Shown: in pieces, positions 27,124 to 35,163 of the stretch
Layout of the letters: every line of letters starts with the position of its first letter
How positions within the stretch are numbered: position 1 is the stretch's first letter
Assembly: GCA_947496605.1 (NCBI GenBank)
Contig: CANMDF010000002.1
Location: 744,001 to 808,000, forward strand
Length of the DNA stretch: 64,000 bases
From: an uncultured Paracoccaceae bacterium
Lineage (GTDB): Bacteria; Pseudomonadota; Alphaproteobacteria; Rhodobacterales; Rhodobacteraceae
Reading direction: 5' to 3'
Notes under the pieces: generated by a model
Told to the model about the DNA's origin: nothing
Seen by the model: the letters and a program-made list of their open reading frames with translations, nothing else
The model's database searches: none
Made by a program: the position numbers and the translations under genes

Positions 27124-27831
27124 ATGATCCGTAAGATTTTCAGAGCCTTGGACCGCAAAGAGCGGGAACTGCGTAAGTCTTTCGGGCATGACATTATCGA
27201 TCCCCAAGAGCGCAAGCGGTCATACTGGCACGTGCGCTGGCTGGATCATGGGATATTGCGGACTTTCTGGCACAATTTTGAAAAGGTCAGTGATGGCGTC
27301 TACCGCTCGAACCATCCAGACCATAAACGGTTTGAGGCCTATGCCGCGATGGGGATTAAAACGATCCTCAATCTGCGCGGTGTCGCCAAACAGCCGCATT
27401 ATTTGTTCGAGGAAGAAAGCTGTCAGCGATTGGGCCTGACGTTGGTTACTGTGCCGATGTCGGCGCGACAGGCCCCAAAGGTTAAGTCACTGGTCATGGC
27501 CTTGGACGCGTTTGACACGATGGAACGCCCCTTCTTGGTCCATTGTAAATCCGGTGCGGACCGGACAGGTCTGGTCGCGGCCCTCTATTTGATGGTGCAA
27601 GAAGGACAATCCGTGGCACAGGCGCGCCAACAGCTTAGCTTTCGCTTTTTGCACATTCGGCGCACGGCCACAGGCATTCTGGACCATTTTTTTGATGTGT
27701 ATGAGGCCCGCAATGCGCAAGCGCCCATCGCGATTCAAGACTGGATAAAGACAGAATATGATCGCAAAGCTTTGGAAGAAAGCTTTGCAGCCAAGCAAGC
27801 CGCCCTGAAGCCGTGGCAAGGGTGGCGCTAG
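27124..27831 (+). CDS. Cys-dependent (dual-specificity/tyrosine-type) protein phosphatase
   Basis: A 235-residue phosphatase with the active-site loop HCKSGADRTG (Cys at about residue 141, CX5R), preceded by KTILNLRG near residue 80, as in the bacterial dual-specificity phosphatases. It sits inside the surface-sugar cluster between neuB and neuA and is transcribed opposite to both. Control of a polysaccharide kinase or removal of phosphate from a sugar precursor are both possible. The ATG at 27124 (MIRKIFRAL) fits; the frame is open from 27013 but with no family likeness. It overlaps the neuA stop by 4 bases. Confidence 0.83.
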   Translation: MIRKIFRALDRKERELRKSFGHDIIDPQERKRSYWHVRWLDHGILRTFWHNFEKVSDGVYRSNHPDHKRFEAYAAMGIKTILNLRGVAKQPHYLFEEESCQRLGLTLVTVPMSARQAPKVKSLVMALDAFDTMERPFLVHCKSGADRTGLVAALYLMVQEGQSVAQARQQLSFRFLHIRRTATGILDHFFDVYEARNAQAPIAIQDWIKTEYDRKALEESFAAKQAALKPWQGWR

Positions 27832-28541
27832 GCGGGCGGGCGCACCCCATCGGCAATTTGTTTGCCTAAGAGGTATTCAATCACATCCCAGTCAAAAGGG
27901 CTGTCCACGTCAAGTCCGCGCTCATTGGGGACGATAAGTGGTATCACGTGACCCTCAAACAGACGCGTTGCTGTGCGCAGGTATGACGGCTTGACGACAT
28001 AGACCAACCCGACATGGTCGTAGACCATCGGGGCTTGCTGACGGGCCACGACGCCATGGGGCAGGGGTTTGGATACCTGCAGTGCGCCTTTGTCGTTTGT
28101 TTCCAGCATGTTGAAGTAGGGGTTCTTGCGGCTTTCGCAGCAGGACATAACCATATCAGGCTTCTCGGCTTCGAACAGATCAAGGCCAGCGTCAATATCT
28201 TCGGGCAGGCGCAGTGGCGACGTGCAATCAAGATCAAGAAAGGCGTCTGCGGGCCCCGTCTGTTTTTCAACCTCACCCAAGGCATGCTGCCAGACATCCC
28301 ATTTGGCGGCGGTATCTGTGGCCAATGCGGCAGGCCGTAGGCCGATATCCAGACACCCGCGTTTCAGCCCGTGCGCGTACATTTCCGGCGAGTCTGTTGA
28401 GACCACAACATGATCGACCCGATCAGAATCGATAAGTTGATCTAACGCCCAATCGATCAAATGTTTTCCATGCAGCATACGGAAGTTCTTGTTGGGCACA
28501 CCTTTGCTGCCCGCCCGCGCACCAATATGTCCGATGATCAT
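27828..28541 (-). CDS. neuA: acylneuraminate cytidylyltransferase
   Basis: A 237-residue CMP-sugar synthetase that activates a nonulosonic acid with CTP. The N-terminal nucleotide-binding motif reads IGARAGSKGVPNKNFR (residues 6-21), and FLDLDCTSPLRLPEDID includes the acidic metal site. It begins 3 bases after the metG stop, so it can be transcribed with metG. Together with neuB it gives the core of a sialic-acid-like pathway, but the epimerase and transferase genes are not in this window. Confidence 0.93.
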   Translation of the reverse strand: MIIGHIGARAGSKGVPNKNFRMLHGKHLIDWALDQLIDSDRVDHVVVSTDSPEMYAHGLKRGCLDIGLRPAALATDTAAKWDVWQHALGEVEKQTGPADAFLDLDCTSPLRLPEDIDAGLDLFEAEKPDMVMSCCESRKNPYFNMLETNDKGALQVSKPLPHGVVARQQAPMVYDHVGLVYVVKPSYLRTATRLFEGHVIPLIVPNERGLDVDSPFDWDVIEYLLGKQIADGVRPPA

Positions 28542-28544
28542 CGC

Positions 28545-30266
28545 TTATGCCTCATCGTCGCGGGTTCCAGCGAAACGCGCGGCCCATTCTTCGCGCTCTT
28601 CATCAGTGATTTTGCGGAACAGATTCTCAGGCACAGTAAATGCATGACCAGCCGGCAAAGCTTGTAGCGCTGTCGCGACATCTGTTGGCCAAGCGTCGTC
28701 ATCAGTTTGCATCGCTGCGATCATGGTCTTGGACGCATCAGGAATGAACGCCGCCGATAGCACGGCATAAATGCGGATCAGATTTAGCGCGAGGCGAACT
28801 TGCATTGCCGCTGTCTCAGGGTCTGTTTTGAAAGTCGTCCAAGGTGCGTTGGCTTGCAGGTACTCATTCCCCAGCACCCAAATCGCCCGCAGTTCCGCGG
28901 CAGATTTACGGACTTCCATCGCGTCCATGTGACCCTCATAGGCCTTCAGGCGGGTGGTCAGATCCGTGATCAACTGCTCCTCCGCTGCGCCGTAAGTGCC
29001 GCCTTCAGGAACGGCTTCGCTGAACTTGGATCGGCAAAACTTAGTAATTCGGCTAACAAAGTTACCCAAAACATCAGCAAGGTCTTTATTGACGTCCGTT
29101 TGGAAGTTTTCCCACGTGAATTCCGCGTCCGAGGATTCAGGTGCATGCGATAAAAGCCACCAACGCCAATAGTCTGGCGGTAAAAGCTCAAGCGCTTGGT
29201 CCATGAACACACCGCGCCCGCGCGAGGTGCTGAATTGGCCGCCATCGTAGTTGAGGTAGTTAAACGACTTGATGTAATCGACCAGTTTCCACGGTTCCTG
29301 GCTGCCAAGAATGGTCGCAGGGAACGACAACGTGTGAAACGGCACGTTATCTTTACCCATGAATTGGGTGTAGGTCACGTCATGCGCACCTTTATCGGTG
29401 CGCCACCAACGTGCCCAGTCGGTGCCTTTGCCTGCGTCTTCCCATTCTTGGGCGCAAGCGATGTACTCGATGGGGGCGTCGAACCAAACGTAAAACACTT
29501 TACCTTCCATGCCTGGCCACGGTTGATCGCCTTGCATGACGGGTACGCCCCAATCCAGATCACGTGTAATCCCGCGATCTTGCAGGCCATCACCATCGTT
29601 CAACCATTTCTTGGCGATCGAGGTGGTCAGGATCGGCCAGTCTTTCTTGCTGTCGATCCAAGCGGCCAATTGGGCTTTCAGCTGCGACTGGCGCAGATAG
29701 AGATGTTTGGTTTCGCGAACTTCCAAATCCTTCGATCCAGAAATTGTTGAATAGGCATCAATCAGATCGGTTGGATCAAGTTGTTTGGTGCAGTTGTCAC
29801 ATTGGTCACCACGCGCACTTTCAAAACCGCAGTTGGGGCAGGTCCCTTCGATATACCGGTCAGGCAAGAAACGGCCGTCAGCCACGGAATAAACCTGCTC
29901 TTCGGTGACTTCTTTGATCAGCTCAACCTCGGCCAGCCGCGTTGCAAAGACTTGGGTCAGTTTATGGTTCTGCGGGCTAGAGGACCGGCCAAAGTGATCA
30001 AAGGACAGACGAAACCCATCCGCAATCTCGGCCTGCACGCCGTGCATCTCGGCACAGTATTCGGCCACAGGCTTGCCTGCTTTGGCCGCGGCTAATTCCG
30101 CAGGTGTGCCATGTTCATCCGTGGCACACAGAAACAAAACCTCATGCCCGCGCTGGCGCAGATAGCGGGCATAGAGATCGGCAGGCAGTTGGCTGCCCAC
30201 CAAGTTTCCAAGGTGTTTGATCCCGTTAATGTAGGGAATGGCAGAGGTGATCAGATGACGGGCCAT
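28545..30266 (-). CDS. metG: methionine--tRNA ligase
   Basis: A 573-residue class I tRNA synthetase. The HIGH-like motif is INGIKHLGN (residues 13-21). A four-cysteine zinc knuckle is present in the connective peptide ([17 protein letters not shown], about residues 143-159). The KMSKS position reads FSTSRGRG rather than a canonical KMSKS, a variant I believe is tolerated in this MetRS subtype. The anticodon-binding helical domain occupies the C-terminal third; there is no C-terminal EMAP-type dimerisation domain. Confidence 0.96.
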   Translation of the reverse strand: MARHLITSAIPYINGIKHLGNLVGSQLPADLYARYLRQRGHEVLFLCATDEHGTPAELAAAKAGKPVAEYCAEMHGVQAEIADGFRLSFDHFGRSSSPQNHKLTQVFATRLAEVELIKEVTEEQVYSVADGRFLPDRYIEGTCPNCGFESARGDQCDNCTKQLDPTDLIDAYSTISGSKDLEVRETKHLYLRQSQLKAQLAAWIDSKKDWPILTTSIAKKWLNDGDGLQDRGITRDLDWGVPVMQGDQPWPGMEGKVFYVWFDAPIEYIACAQEWEDAGKGTDWARWWRTDKGAHDVTYTQFMGKDNVPFHTLSFPATILGSQEPWKLVDYIKSFNYLNYDGGQFSTSRGRGVFMDQALELLPPDYWRWWLLSHAPESSDAEFTWENFQTDVNKDLADVLGNFVSRITKFCRSKFSEAVPEGGTYGAAEEQLITDLTTRLKAYEGHMDAMEVRKSAAELRAIWVLGNEYLQANAPWTTFKTDPETAAMQVRLALNLIRIYAVLSAAFIPDASKTMIAAMQTDDDAWPTDVATALQALPAGHAFTVPENLFRKITDEEREEWAARFAGTRDDEA

Positions 30267-30287
30267 GATGGGGTGTCCTTACGCGTT

Positions 30288-30322
30288 TGGCACTATGTAG
30301 CGAGGCGCGCGCCTAAGTGCCA
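30288..30322 (-). repeat. inverted repeat between MFS gene and metG
   Basis: TGGCACT (30288-30294) and AGTGCCA (30316-30322) flank a GGCGCGCGCC palindrome in the 59-base gap between the MFS stop and the metG start on the minus strand. It could end MFS transcripts or serve as a metG leader element; there is no U-tract. Confidence 0.4.
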
Positions 30323-30325
30323 GAT

Positions 30326-31549
30326 TTAACGATCACGGCTGCGCCCCAAAAGTCGCCCAATCCCAAAGCTGGTCCGTGGTGCGTAAATATAGCGCGTGCG
30401 TTCTTCTGGGGCGCGACGCACGCGCATCCGGGTCAAGCCAAAGATCACTAGCAGGACGTGACCCACAGAGATAAAGTAGAACAAGGCCTCTGGCCCAAAA
30501 CGTGCAATCAGCGTTGACGTCGTAAAGGGCGCTGCAATCGCGCCAAGCGCAAAAAAGAACATCAAGGCAGCCGAGAGCTCGACTCGCTGATCCGCGTTTG
30601 CAAAGTCGTGTGCGTGGGCGGTTGCGACCGAATAGATCGGAAACGTGGTCAGACCGAATAGGAATGATGCAGTCAGGATCAGCCCTGTGCCTTGTCCGGC
30701 GGTGGCGACAGTGAATGTGCATGACACGATCGCTGCGACAGAAAGCCAGATCATGACCCAGCGCCTGTCATATTTGTCGGCCAGCCAACCGACCGGATAT
30801 TGCGCGATCGCGCCGCCCGCAACGAATGCTGCAAGGAACGAACCGATTTGGTTTGCAGTCAACCCGACTTCTTGGCCATAAATCGGGCCGACCATCCGGA
30901 AGGATGCGCTGGACAGGGCCGCAACCAAGACAGCTGCCACAGCAAGGGGCGAACAGGCCCAAGCAAGTGCTGGCCGCAGACGTGTCGCACTTGGCGTTTC
31001 GGGCTGTGGCACGCGGGTCAGCGCCAATGGCAGCAGTGACGCGCAACAGAAGATCGTTAGAATGTTGTAAGCGATGTAAGTTTCAAGATTGGCCAGTGCG
31101 CCAATCATGAACTGCGCAATAAACGACGCACCCGTGTCGGCAAGCCGGTAACTTGCTATCGCCCGTCCGCGTGTCTCATTCGTGACTTTGGCCTGCAGCC
31201 ATGCCTCGATCACTGTATAGCAGCCTGCAACACAGATCCCCGAACCAATCCGAAAGAAAGCCCACATGTATGGGTCGGTTGTCACAACATGGGCCGCTAA
31301 CCCGATCGCGCCCATGGCCGTAAAGGTCGCGAATGCGCGGCTGTGTCCTACGCTGCCCATCAATCGCGGCGCCCACCAGCAGCCGATAAAAAATCCAACA
31401 AAATGTGCGGATCCCAAAAAGCCAACCTGCGACTGCGAAAAGCCCAAGGATAGGCCAGTCAGCGCATCAAGCGGCCCAACGCCACCTGATGACAGCTGCA
31501 ATAGCGCTACCGACATAAACAAAGCCGCAAAGGAAATGATCATACGCAT
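30326..31549 (-). CDS. MFS transporter (YcaD/sugar-type)
   Basis: A 407-residue carrier with about twelve membrane helices and the MFS motif region GFLGSAHFVGFFIGCWWAPRLMGSVGHSRAF after helix 2 and GWLADKYDRRWVMIW after helix 8. The overall layout resembles the YcaD family of putative exporters. The substrate is unknown. It lies upstream of metG on the same strand. Confidence 0.85.
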   Translation of the reverse strand: MRMIISFAALFMSVALLQLSSGGVGPLDALTGLSLGFSQSQVGFLGSAHFVGFFIGCWWAPRLMGSVGHSRAFATFTAMGAIGLAAHVVTTDPYMWAFFRIGSGICVAGCYTVIEAWLQAKVTNETRGRAIASYRLADTGASFIAQFMIGALANLETYIAYNILTIFCCASLLPLALTRVPQPETPSATRLRPALAWACSPLAVAAVLVAALSSASFRMVGPIYGQEVGLTANQIGSFLAAFVAGGAIAQYPVGWLADKYDRRWVMIWLSVAAIVSCTFTVATAGQGTGLILTASFLFGLTTFPIYSVATAHAHDFANADQRVELSAALMFFFALGAIAAPFTTSTLIARFGPEALFYFISVGHVLLVIFGLTRMRVRRAPEERTRYIYAPRTSFGIGRLLGRSRDR

Positions 31550-31681
31550 GCATCGACCTATGCGCCTGCCAGCCGCTGGACGCTAGATCATATTCGACAA
31601 AAACAATGTCGTCTTTGTGCCCTTGCCCTTGGGCGTTATGACATTAGGGTCTGACGCCAAGAGAAACTTGAGGCAGAACAA

Positions 31682-32725
31682 ATGAAGCAGCTTCCACTTG
31701 GTCGCACAGACATCATGGTCAGCGAATGGTGTTTAGGCACGATGACTTTTGGCAATCAGACGCCAGAAGATGACGCACATCGCCAAATTGATATGGCACT
31801 CGAGGCAGGGATCAATTTCGTTGATACGGCTGAGATGTATCCGGTCAATCCGATCCGGGCTGAAACGGTGGGTCTGTCAGAACAGGTGATCGGCAATTGG
31901 ATTTCCAAAACTGGCCGCCGCGATGATATCGTGATCGCAACCAAAGTATCAGGCAATAACCCCGGCTGGGTTCGTGAAGGGCGTGGATATGATGGTGCGG
32001 TGATCCGCGAGGCTGTTGATACGTCGTTGAAGCGGCTGCAGACGGATGTGATTGATCTGTACCAAATGCATTGGCCGATCCGTGGCTCTTATATGTTCCG
32101 TCAGAACTGGACCTATGACCCATCAGGTCAGAACCGGCAGCAAACGATGGACCATATGTTGGATACGCTTGAGGCGCTGGGCGATATGGTCAAAGCAGGC
32201 AAAATCCGCAGCATTGGTATGTCGAACGAGAGCGCTTGGGGCATGACCAAGTGGATTGATCAGGCCGAGGTTGCCGGTTTGCCGCGCATGGCCTCAGTTC
32301 AGAATGAGTATTCTTTGCTCTGCCGCCTTTATGATACCGATATGGCCGAAATGGCTGTGAATGAGGACGTCACTCTGTTGTCGTTTTCACCTTTGGCCTG
32401 TGGCCTACTGACCGGAAAATACCAGAACGGTCAAATCCCTGATGGAAGCCGGTTGTCGATCAACACTGATTTGGGGGGCCGCGTGACAGAGCGCCTTTGG
32501 CCAGTCGTGCAGGCCTATCTTGATTTGGCCGCAAAGCATGGCATCGACCCTGTTCATATGGCGATGGCATGGCAGCGGACACGGCCATTTGCCGTATCCG
32601 CGATTTTTGGTGCAACGACATCAGATCAGCTGACGCAAATTCTTGCAGGCAAGGATGTTGTTCTATCGGATGCACTGATCGCCGAGATTGATACAGTGCA
32701 CAAAGCACACCCCATGCCTTACTGA
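31682..32725 (+). CDS. aldo/keto reductase (Tas-like)
   Basis: A 347-residue NADPH-dependent oxidoreductase with the (beta/alpha)8 AKR fold. The N-terminal MKQLPLGRTDIMVSEWCLGTMTFG, NFVDTAEMYPVNP with catalytic Asp and Tyr, and IDLYQMHWP with the conserved His are all seen, and the C-terminal QRTRPFAVSAIFGATTSDQLTQ is the cofactor-binding end. It resembles E. coli Tas. The substrate is unknown. A bidirectional terminator follows. Confidence 0.9.
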   Translation: MKQLPLGRTDIMVSEWCLGTMTFGNQTPEDDAHRQIDMALEAGINFVDTAEMYPVNPIRAETVGLSEQVIGNWISKTGRRDDIVIATKVSGNNPGWVREGRGYDGAVIREAVDTSLKRLQTDVIDLYQMHWPIRGSYMFRQNWTYDPSGQNRQQTMDHMLDTLEALGDMVKAGKIRSIGMSNESAWGMTKWIDQAEVAGLPRMASVQNEYSLLCRLYDTDMAEMAVNEDVTLLSFSPLACGLLTGKYQNGQIPDGSRLSINTDLGGRVTERLWPVVQAYLDLAAKHGIDPVHMAMAWQRTRPFAVSAIFGATTSDQLTQILAGKDVVLSDALIAEIDTVHKAHPMPY

Positions 32726-32731
32726 CGGAAA

Positions 32732-32759
32732 GGTAAGGTGGTTTCAAAGCCACCTTACC
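32732..32759. terminator. bidirectional terminator hairpin
   Basis: GGTAAGGTGG (32732-32741) pairs perfectly with CCACCTTACC (32750-32759) around an 8-base loop, in the 40-base gap between the convergent aldo/keto reductase and GNAT genes. Confidence 0.7.
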
Positions 32760-32765
32760 CGCAAC

Positions 32766-33209
32766 TTATATTGGGATTTCAAACCGGGGACCGGGTGCGA
32801 CCGTGATCTCGGCCAATCCCATGGTGCGGTAGGCCGCCGCAGCGCCGGGATTTACTGGCGATGTTCCGATCACCAAGCGGCAAGCATTCTGTTCTTTGGC
32901 AAAAGACTGACACGCGGCAATCAAGCTTTTGCCAATCCCTCTGCCGCGCCGAGGCTCTTTGATAAAAAGATGCGCGATATCGTACAGTTCGCCCGCGTGC
33001 ATCGGGCGCCAATGCTGTTCAAGCACGGCATAACCTACGGCATCCAAGCCTTCCCGCGCAATCAACGCCACTAGAGGGCCGTCAATAAATCTTGCTTGCG
33101 TATCTGCGAGCCCCATTTGACATTCATCGCCGTGAAAGGCGCAGAGATCTTGGATCATCGCCAATAAGTCTGGGATATCCTTAGAGGTCGTTTGCGTGAT
33201 CGTCAGCAT
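32766..33209 (-). CDS. GNAT-family N-acetyltransferase
   Basis: A 147-residue GNAT protein. Motif A, the acetyl-CoA pyrophosphate loop, reads EPRRGRGIGKSLIAA (about residues 85-99), preceded by the strand ELYDIAHLFI. The substrate is unknown; the closest general likeness is to small-molecule (amine or amino acid) acetyltransferases. It faces away from the carnitine operon. Confidence 0.85.
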   Translation of the reverse strand: MLTITQTTSKDIPDLLAMIQDLCAFHGDECQMGLADTQARFIDGPLVALIAREGLDAVGYAVLEQHWRPMHAGELYDIAHLFIKEPRRGRGIGKSLIAACQSFAKEQNACRLVIGTSPVNPGAAAAYRTMGLAEITVAPGPRFEIPI

Positions 33210-33470
33210 GGTGCATATCCTTGCGTGTGGCCCGCAAGGATATCAGACGTCTGTGTCACCCTTACGGGCGGCTATCGTTTCTAGATGTCATTAAAAAAAG
33301 ACCAGCCGCCGTTATGTGGCACTGGTAAAATAGACCGCAGTGATGTGTGGCGTTCTGTTCATAACGGCGCTGATGCCACCGCTCTTTTGCCCTGTCAAGA
33401 ATTCCAGCTTGTGCGGTGCGATAATATGGGCAAATGTCCATCGAACAAGGTTGCGCAGAGGAGACCGCAC
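33210..33470. other. intergenic region upstream of carnitine operon
   Basis: This 261-base divergent gap must hold the promoters of the GNAT gene and of the carnitine operon. An A/T-rich GATAATAT at 33420-33427 is the best -10 candidate for the operon, but I see no good -35. AGAGGAGA at 33457-33464 is the ribosome binding site of the next gene. No clear operator was found. Confidence 0.35.
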
Positions 33471-34385
33471 ATGCCACTTCAGATGAACCGCGAAGTATTT
33501 ATCACTTGTGCAGTCACAGGCTCTGGCTCGACCCAGGATCGCAGTCCACATGTGCCTCGTTCTCCCCAGCAAATAGCAGACAGTGCGATTGATGCGGCCA
33601 AAGCCGGTGCTGCTGTGGTGCATTGCCATGTGCGCGACCCGGAAACGGGTGTCCCGTCGCGTGATCTTGCACTCTACCGCGAGGTGACAGACCGCATTCG
33701 TGATGCCGAAGTTGACGTTGTCCTGAACCTGACGGCGGGGATGGGTGGCGACATTGTGTTTGGTGGAACCGAGACACCTTTTCCCACTATTGCAGGTACC
33801 GATATGGTTGGCGCGACTGAAAGGGTTGCCCATGTTGCCGAATGCCTGCCTGAGATTTGCACGCTCGATTGCGGTACAATGAATTTCGCCGAAGCTGACT
33901 ATGTCATGACCAATACGCCCGGCATGTTGGTTGCGATGGGGCAAATGATGACCGATCTGGGCGTGAAGCCCGAGATCGAAGCCTTTGACACAGGCCACCT
34001 TTGGTATGCCAAGCAACTGGTGAAAGACGGTGTGCTGAATAGCCCCGCATTGGTTCAGCTGTGCATGGGTGTACCTTGGGGTGCGCCAGATGATCTCAAT
34101 ACCTTTATGGCGATGGTCAATAACGTGCCCGATGACTGGACGTTTTCAGCCTTTGGCCTCGGGCGCAGCCAAATGCCCTATGTGGCGGCATCGGTTTTGG
34201 CAGGCGGCAATGTGCGGGTCGGGTTAGAGGATAACCTGATGCTGGACAAAGGTGTCTTGGCCACCAATGCGCAGCTTGTTGAACGGGCGGCCGGTATCGT
34301 CGAAAACCTGGGTGCGAAAGTCATTGGTCCTGCAGAGGTCCGCGCAAAGCTGGGCCTGAAAAAACAAGCGCCTGTGTCCAAGTGA
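33471..34385 (+). CDS. BKACE (DUF849) enzyme, probable dehydrocarnitine cleavage enzyme
   Basis: A 304-residue TIM-barrel enzyme of the beta-keto acid cleavage family. The zinc-binding HxH is H51-C-H53 in VVHCHVRDPETG, and the acidic/His site EAFDTGH lies near residue 180. BKACE enzymes use acetyl-CoA to split a beta-keto acid into acetoacetate and a CoA thioester. The carnitine dehydrogenase-thioesterase in the same operon makes 3-dehydrocarnitine the likely substrate, giving betainyl-CoA. The ATG at 33471 has a strong ribosome binding site; the frame open to 33285 is not coding-like. Confidence 0.9.
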   Translation: MPLQMNREVFITCAVTGSGSTQDRSPHVPRSPQQIADSAIDAAKAGAAVVHCHVRDPETGVPSRDLALYREVTDRIRDAEVDVVLNLTAGMGGDIVFGGTETPFPTIAGTDMVGATERVAHVAECLPEICTLDCGTMNFAEADYVMTNTPGMLVAMGQMMTDLGVKPEIEAFDTGHLWYAKQLVKDGVLNSPALVQLCMGVPWGAPDDLNTFMAMVNNVPDDWTFSAFGLGRSQMPYVAASVLAGGNVRVGLEDNLMLDKGVLATNAQLVERAAGIVENLGAKVIGPAEVRAKLGLKKQAPVSK

Positions 34386-34909
34386 GAGCAATTGCATTCA
34401 TGATGTTGCTGGCTGGCTGCGCGACGCAGGATAGCGGCGGGTTGTTTTCGGTCTACCGTGATACCGAGGCACCAATTGCGTCAAAAGCAATCTTTGAGCC
34501 AGAGCGCTATTTGGGCGTTTGGCACGAAGTGTCCCGTTACCCGGTGCCGTTTCAATCGGGCTGTGTCGGCGTGACAGCCGAGTACGGATTGCGCGAAGAT
34601 GGGTTGCTGTCGGTCCTGAACATCTGCCGTGATGCATTGGGGCAGGAAACCTCTCGTATTGAAGGGACCGCCGAAATAGTGGGGCCGGGCCGCCTGATGG
34701 TGCGGTTTCCGTCCGTACCATTTGTTGCGGCTGACTATTGGGTTTTGTGGACGGACGAAGATTACCGGACGGCCGTCGTTGGTGCCCCAAACGGGCGCTC
34801 GGGGTGGATTTTGAACCGCACCCCTGAAATTCGTAGCGACCGCTTGCAAGCGGCGCGTGATGTTTTGGCATTCAACGGCTATGATCTCAGCCGACTTGAG
34901 GAGTTCTGA
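34382..34909 (+). CDS. lipocalin-family protein (Blc-like)
   Basis: A 175-residue lipoprotein starting with GTG at 34382, overlapping the BKACE stop by 4 bases. The N-terminal MRAIAFMMLLAGC is a lipoprotein signal with C13 as acylation site. The lipocalin motif is RYLGVWHEVSRYPVPFQ (about 42-58, with the conserved G-x-W), followed by ADYWVLWTDEDYRTAVVGAP. Outer-membrane lipocalins bind lipids or hydrophobic ligands. Its place inside the carnitine operon suggests a link to membrane-derived choline or acylcarnitine, which is inference. Confidence 0.85.
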   Translation: MRAIAFMMLLAGCATQDSGGLFSVYRDTEAPIASKAIFEPERYLGVWHEVSRYPVPFQSGCVGVTAEYGLREDGLLSVLNICRDALGQETSRIEGTAEIVGPGRLMVRFPSVPFVAADYWVLWTDEDYRTAVVGAPNGRSGWILNRTPEIRSDRLQAARDVLAFNGYDLSRLEEF

Positions 34910-34911
34910 GT

Positions 34912-35160
34912 ATGAAGCGATTGGTTTTGGGCTGTGTCGTAGCGCTGGCGGCCTGTGAAGGTGGCGGTATGAACACTGGCGGTGGGATGCGCGAATTCAT
35001 GGTGATTGGCGGGCGTATGTCTTTTGAAGACTGCCGTGCACGCGGTGGCTTGATTATCCGCGATAGCAACACTGCTATGGTTGCCTGCGATCCATCGATC
35101 CGCCGTGAACCTGTGCCAGCGGATGAGTTCGATCATCCCGGCGCCAAACCTGAGGCCTAA
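34912..35160 (+). CDS. small lipoprotein
   Basis: An 82-residue protein with a lipobox (VVALAACEGG; acylated C15) that begins 2 bases after the lipocalin stop. The mature part has two cysteines (in FEDCRARGG and MVACDPS) that could form a disulphide. The stretch CRARGGLIIRDSNTAMVACDP is reminiscent of small periplasmic proteins of the peptidase-inhibitor I78 type, but I am not certain. Its function is unknown. Confidence 0.75.
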   Translation: MKRLVLGCVVALAACEGGGMNTGGGMREFMVIGGRMSFEDCRARGGLIIRDSNTAMVACDPSIRREPVPADEFDHPGAKPEA

Positions 35161-35163
35161 GTG

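Noticed and set aside
33421..33464. Clear promoter or operator for the carnitine operon
   Set aside because: A/T-rich -10-like bases are present, but no convincing -35 or palindrome; not listed as a promoter.
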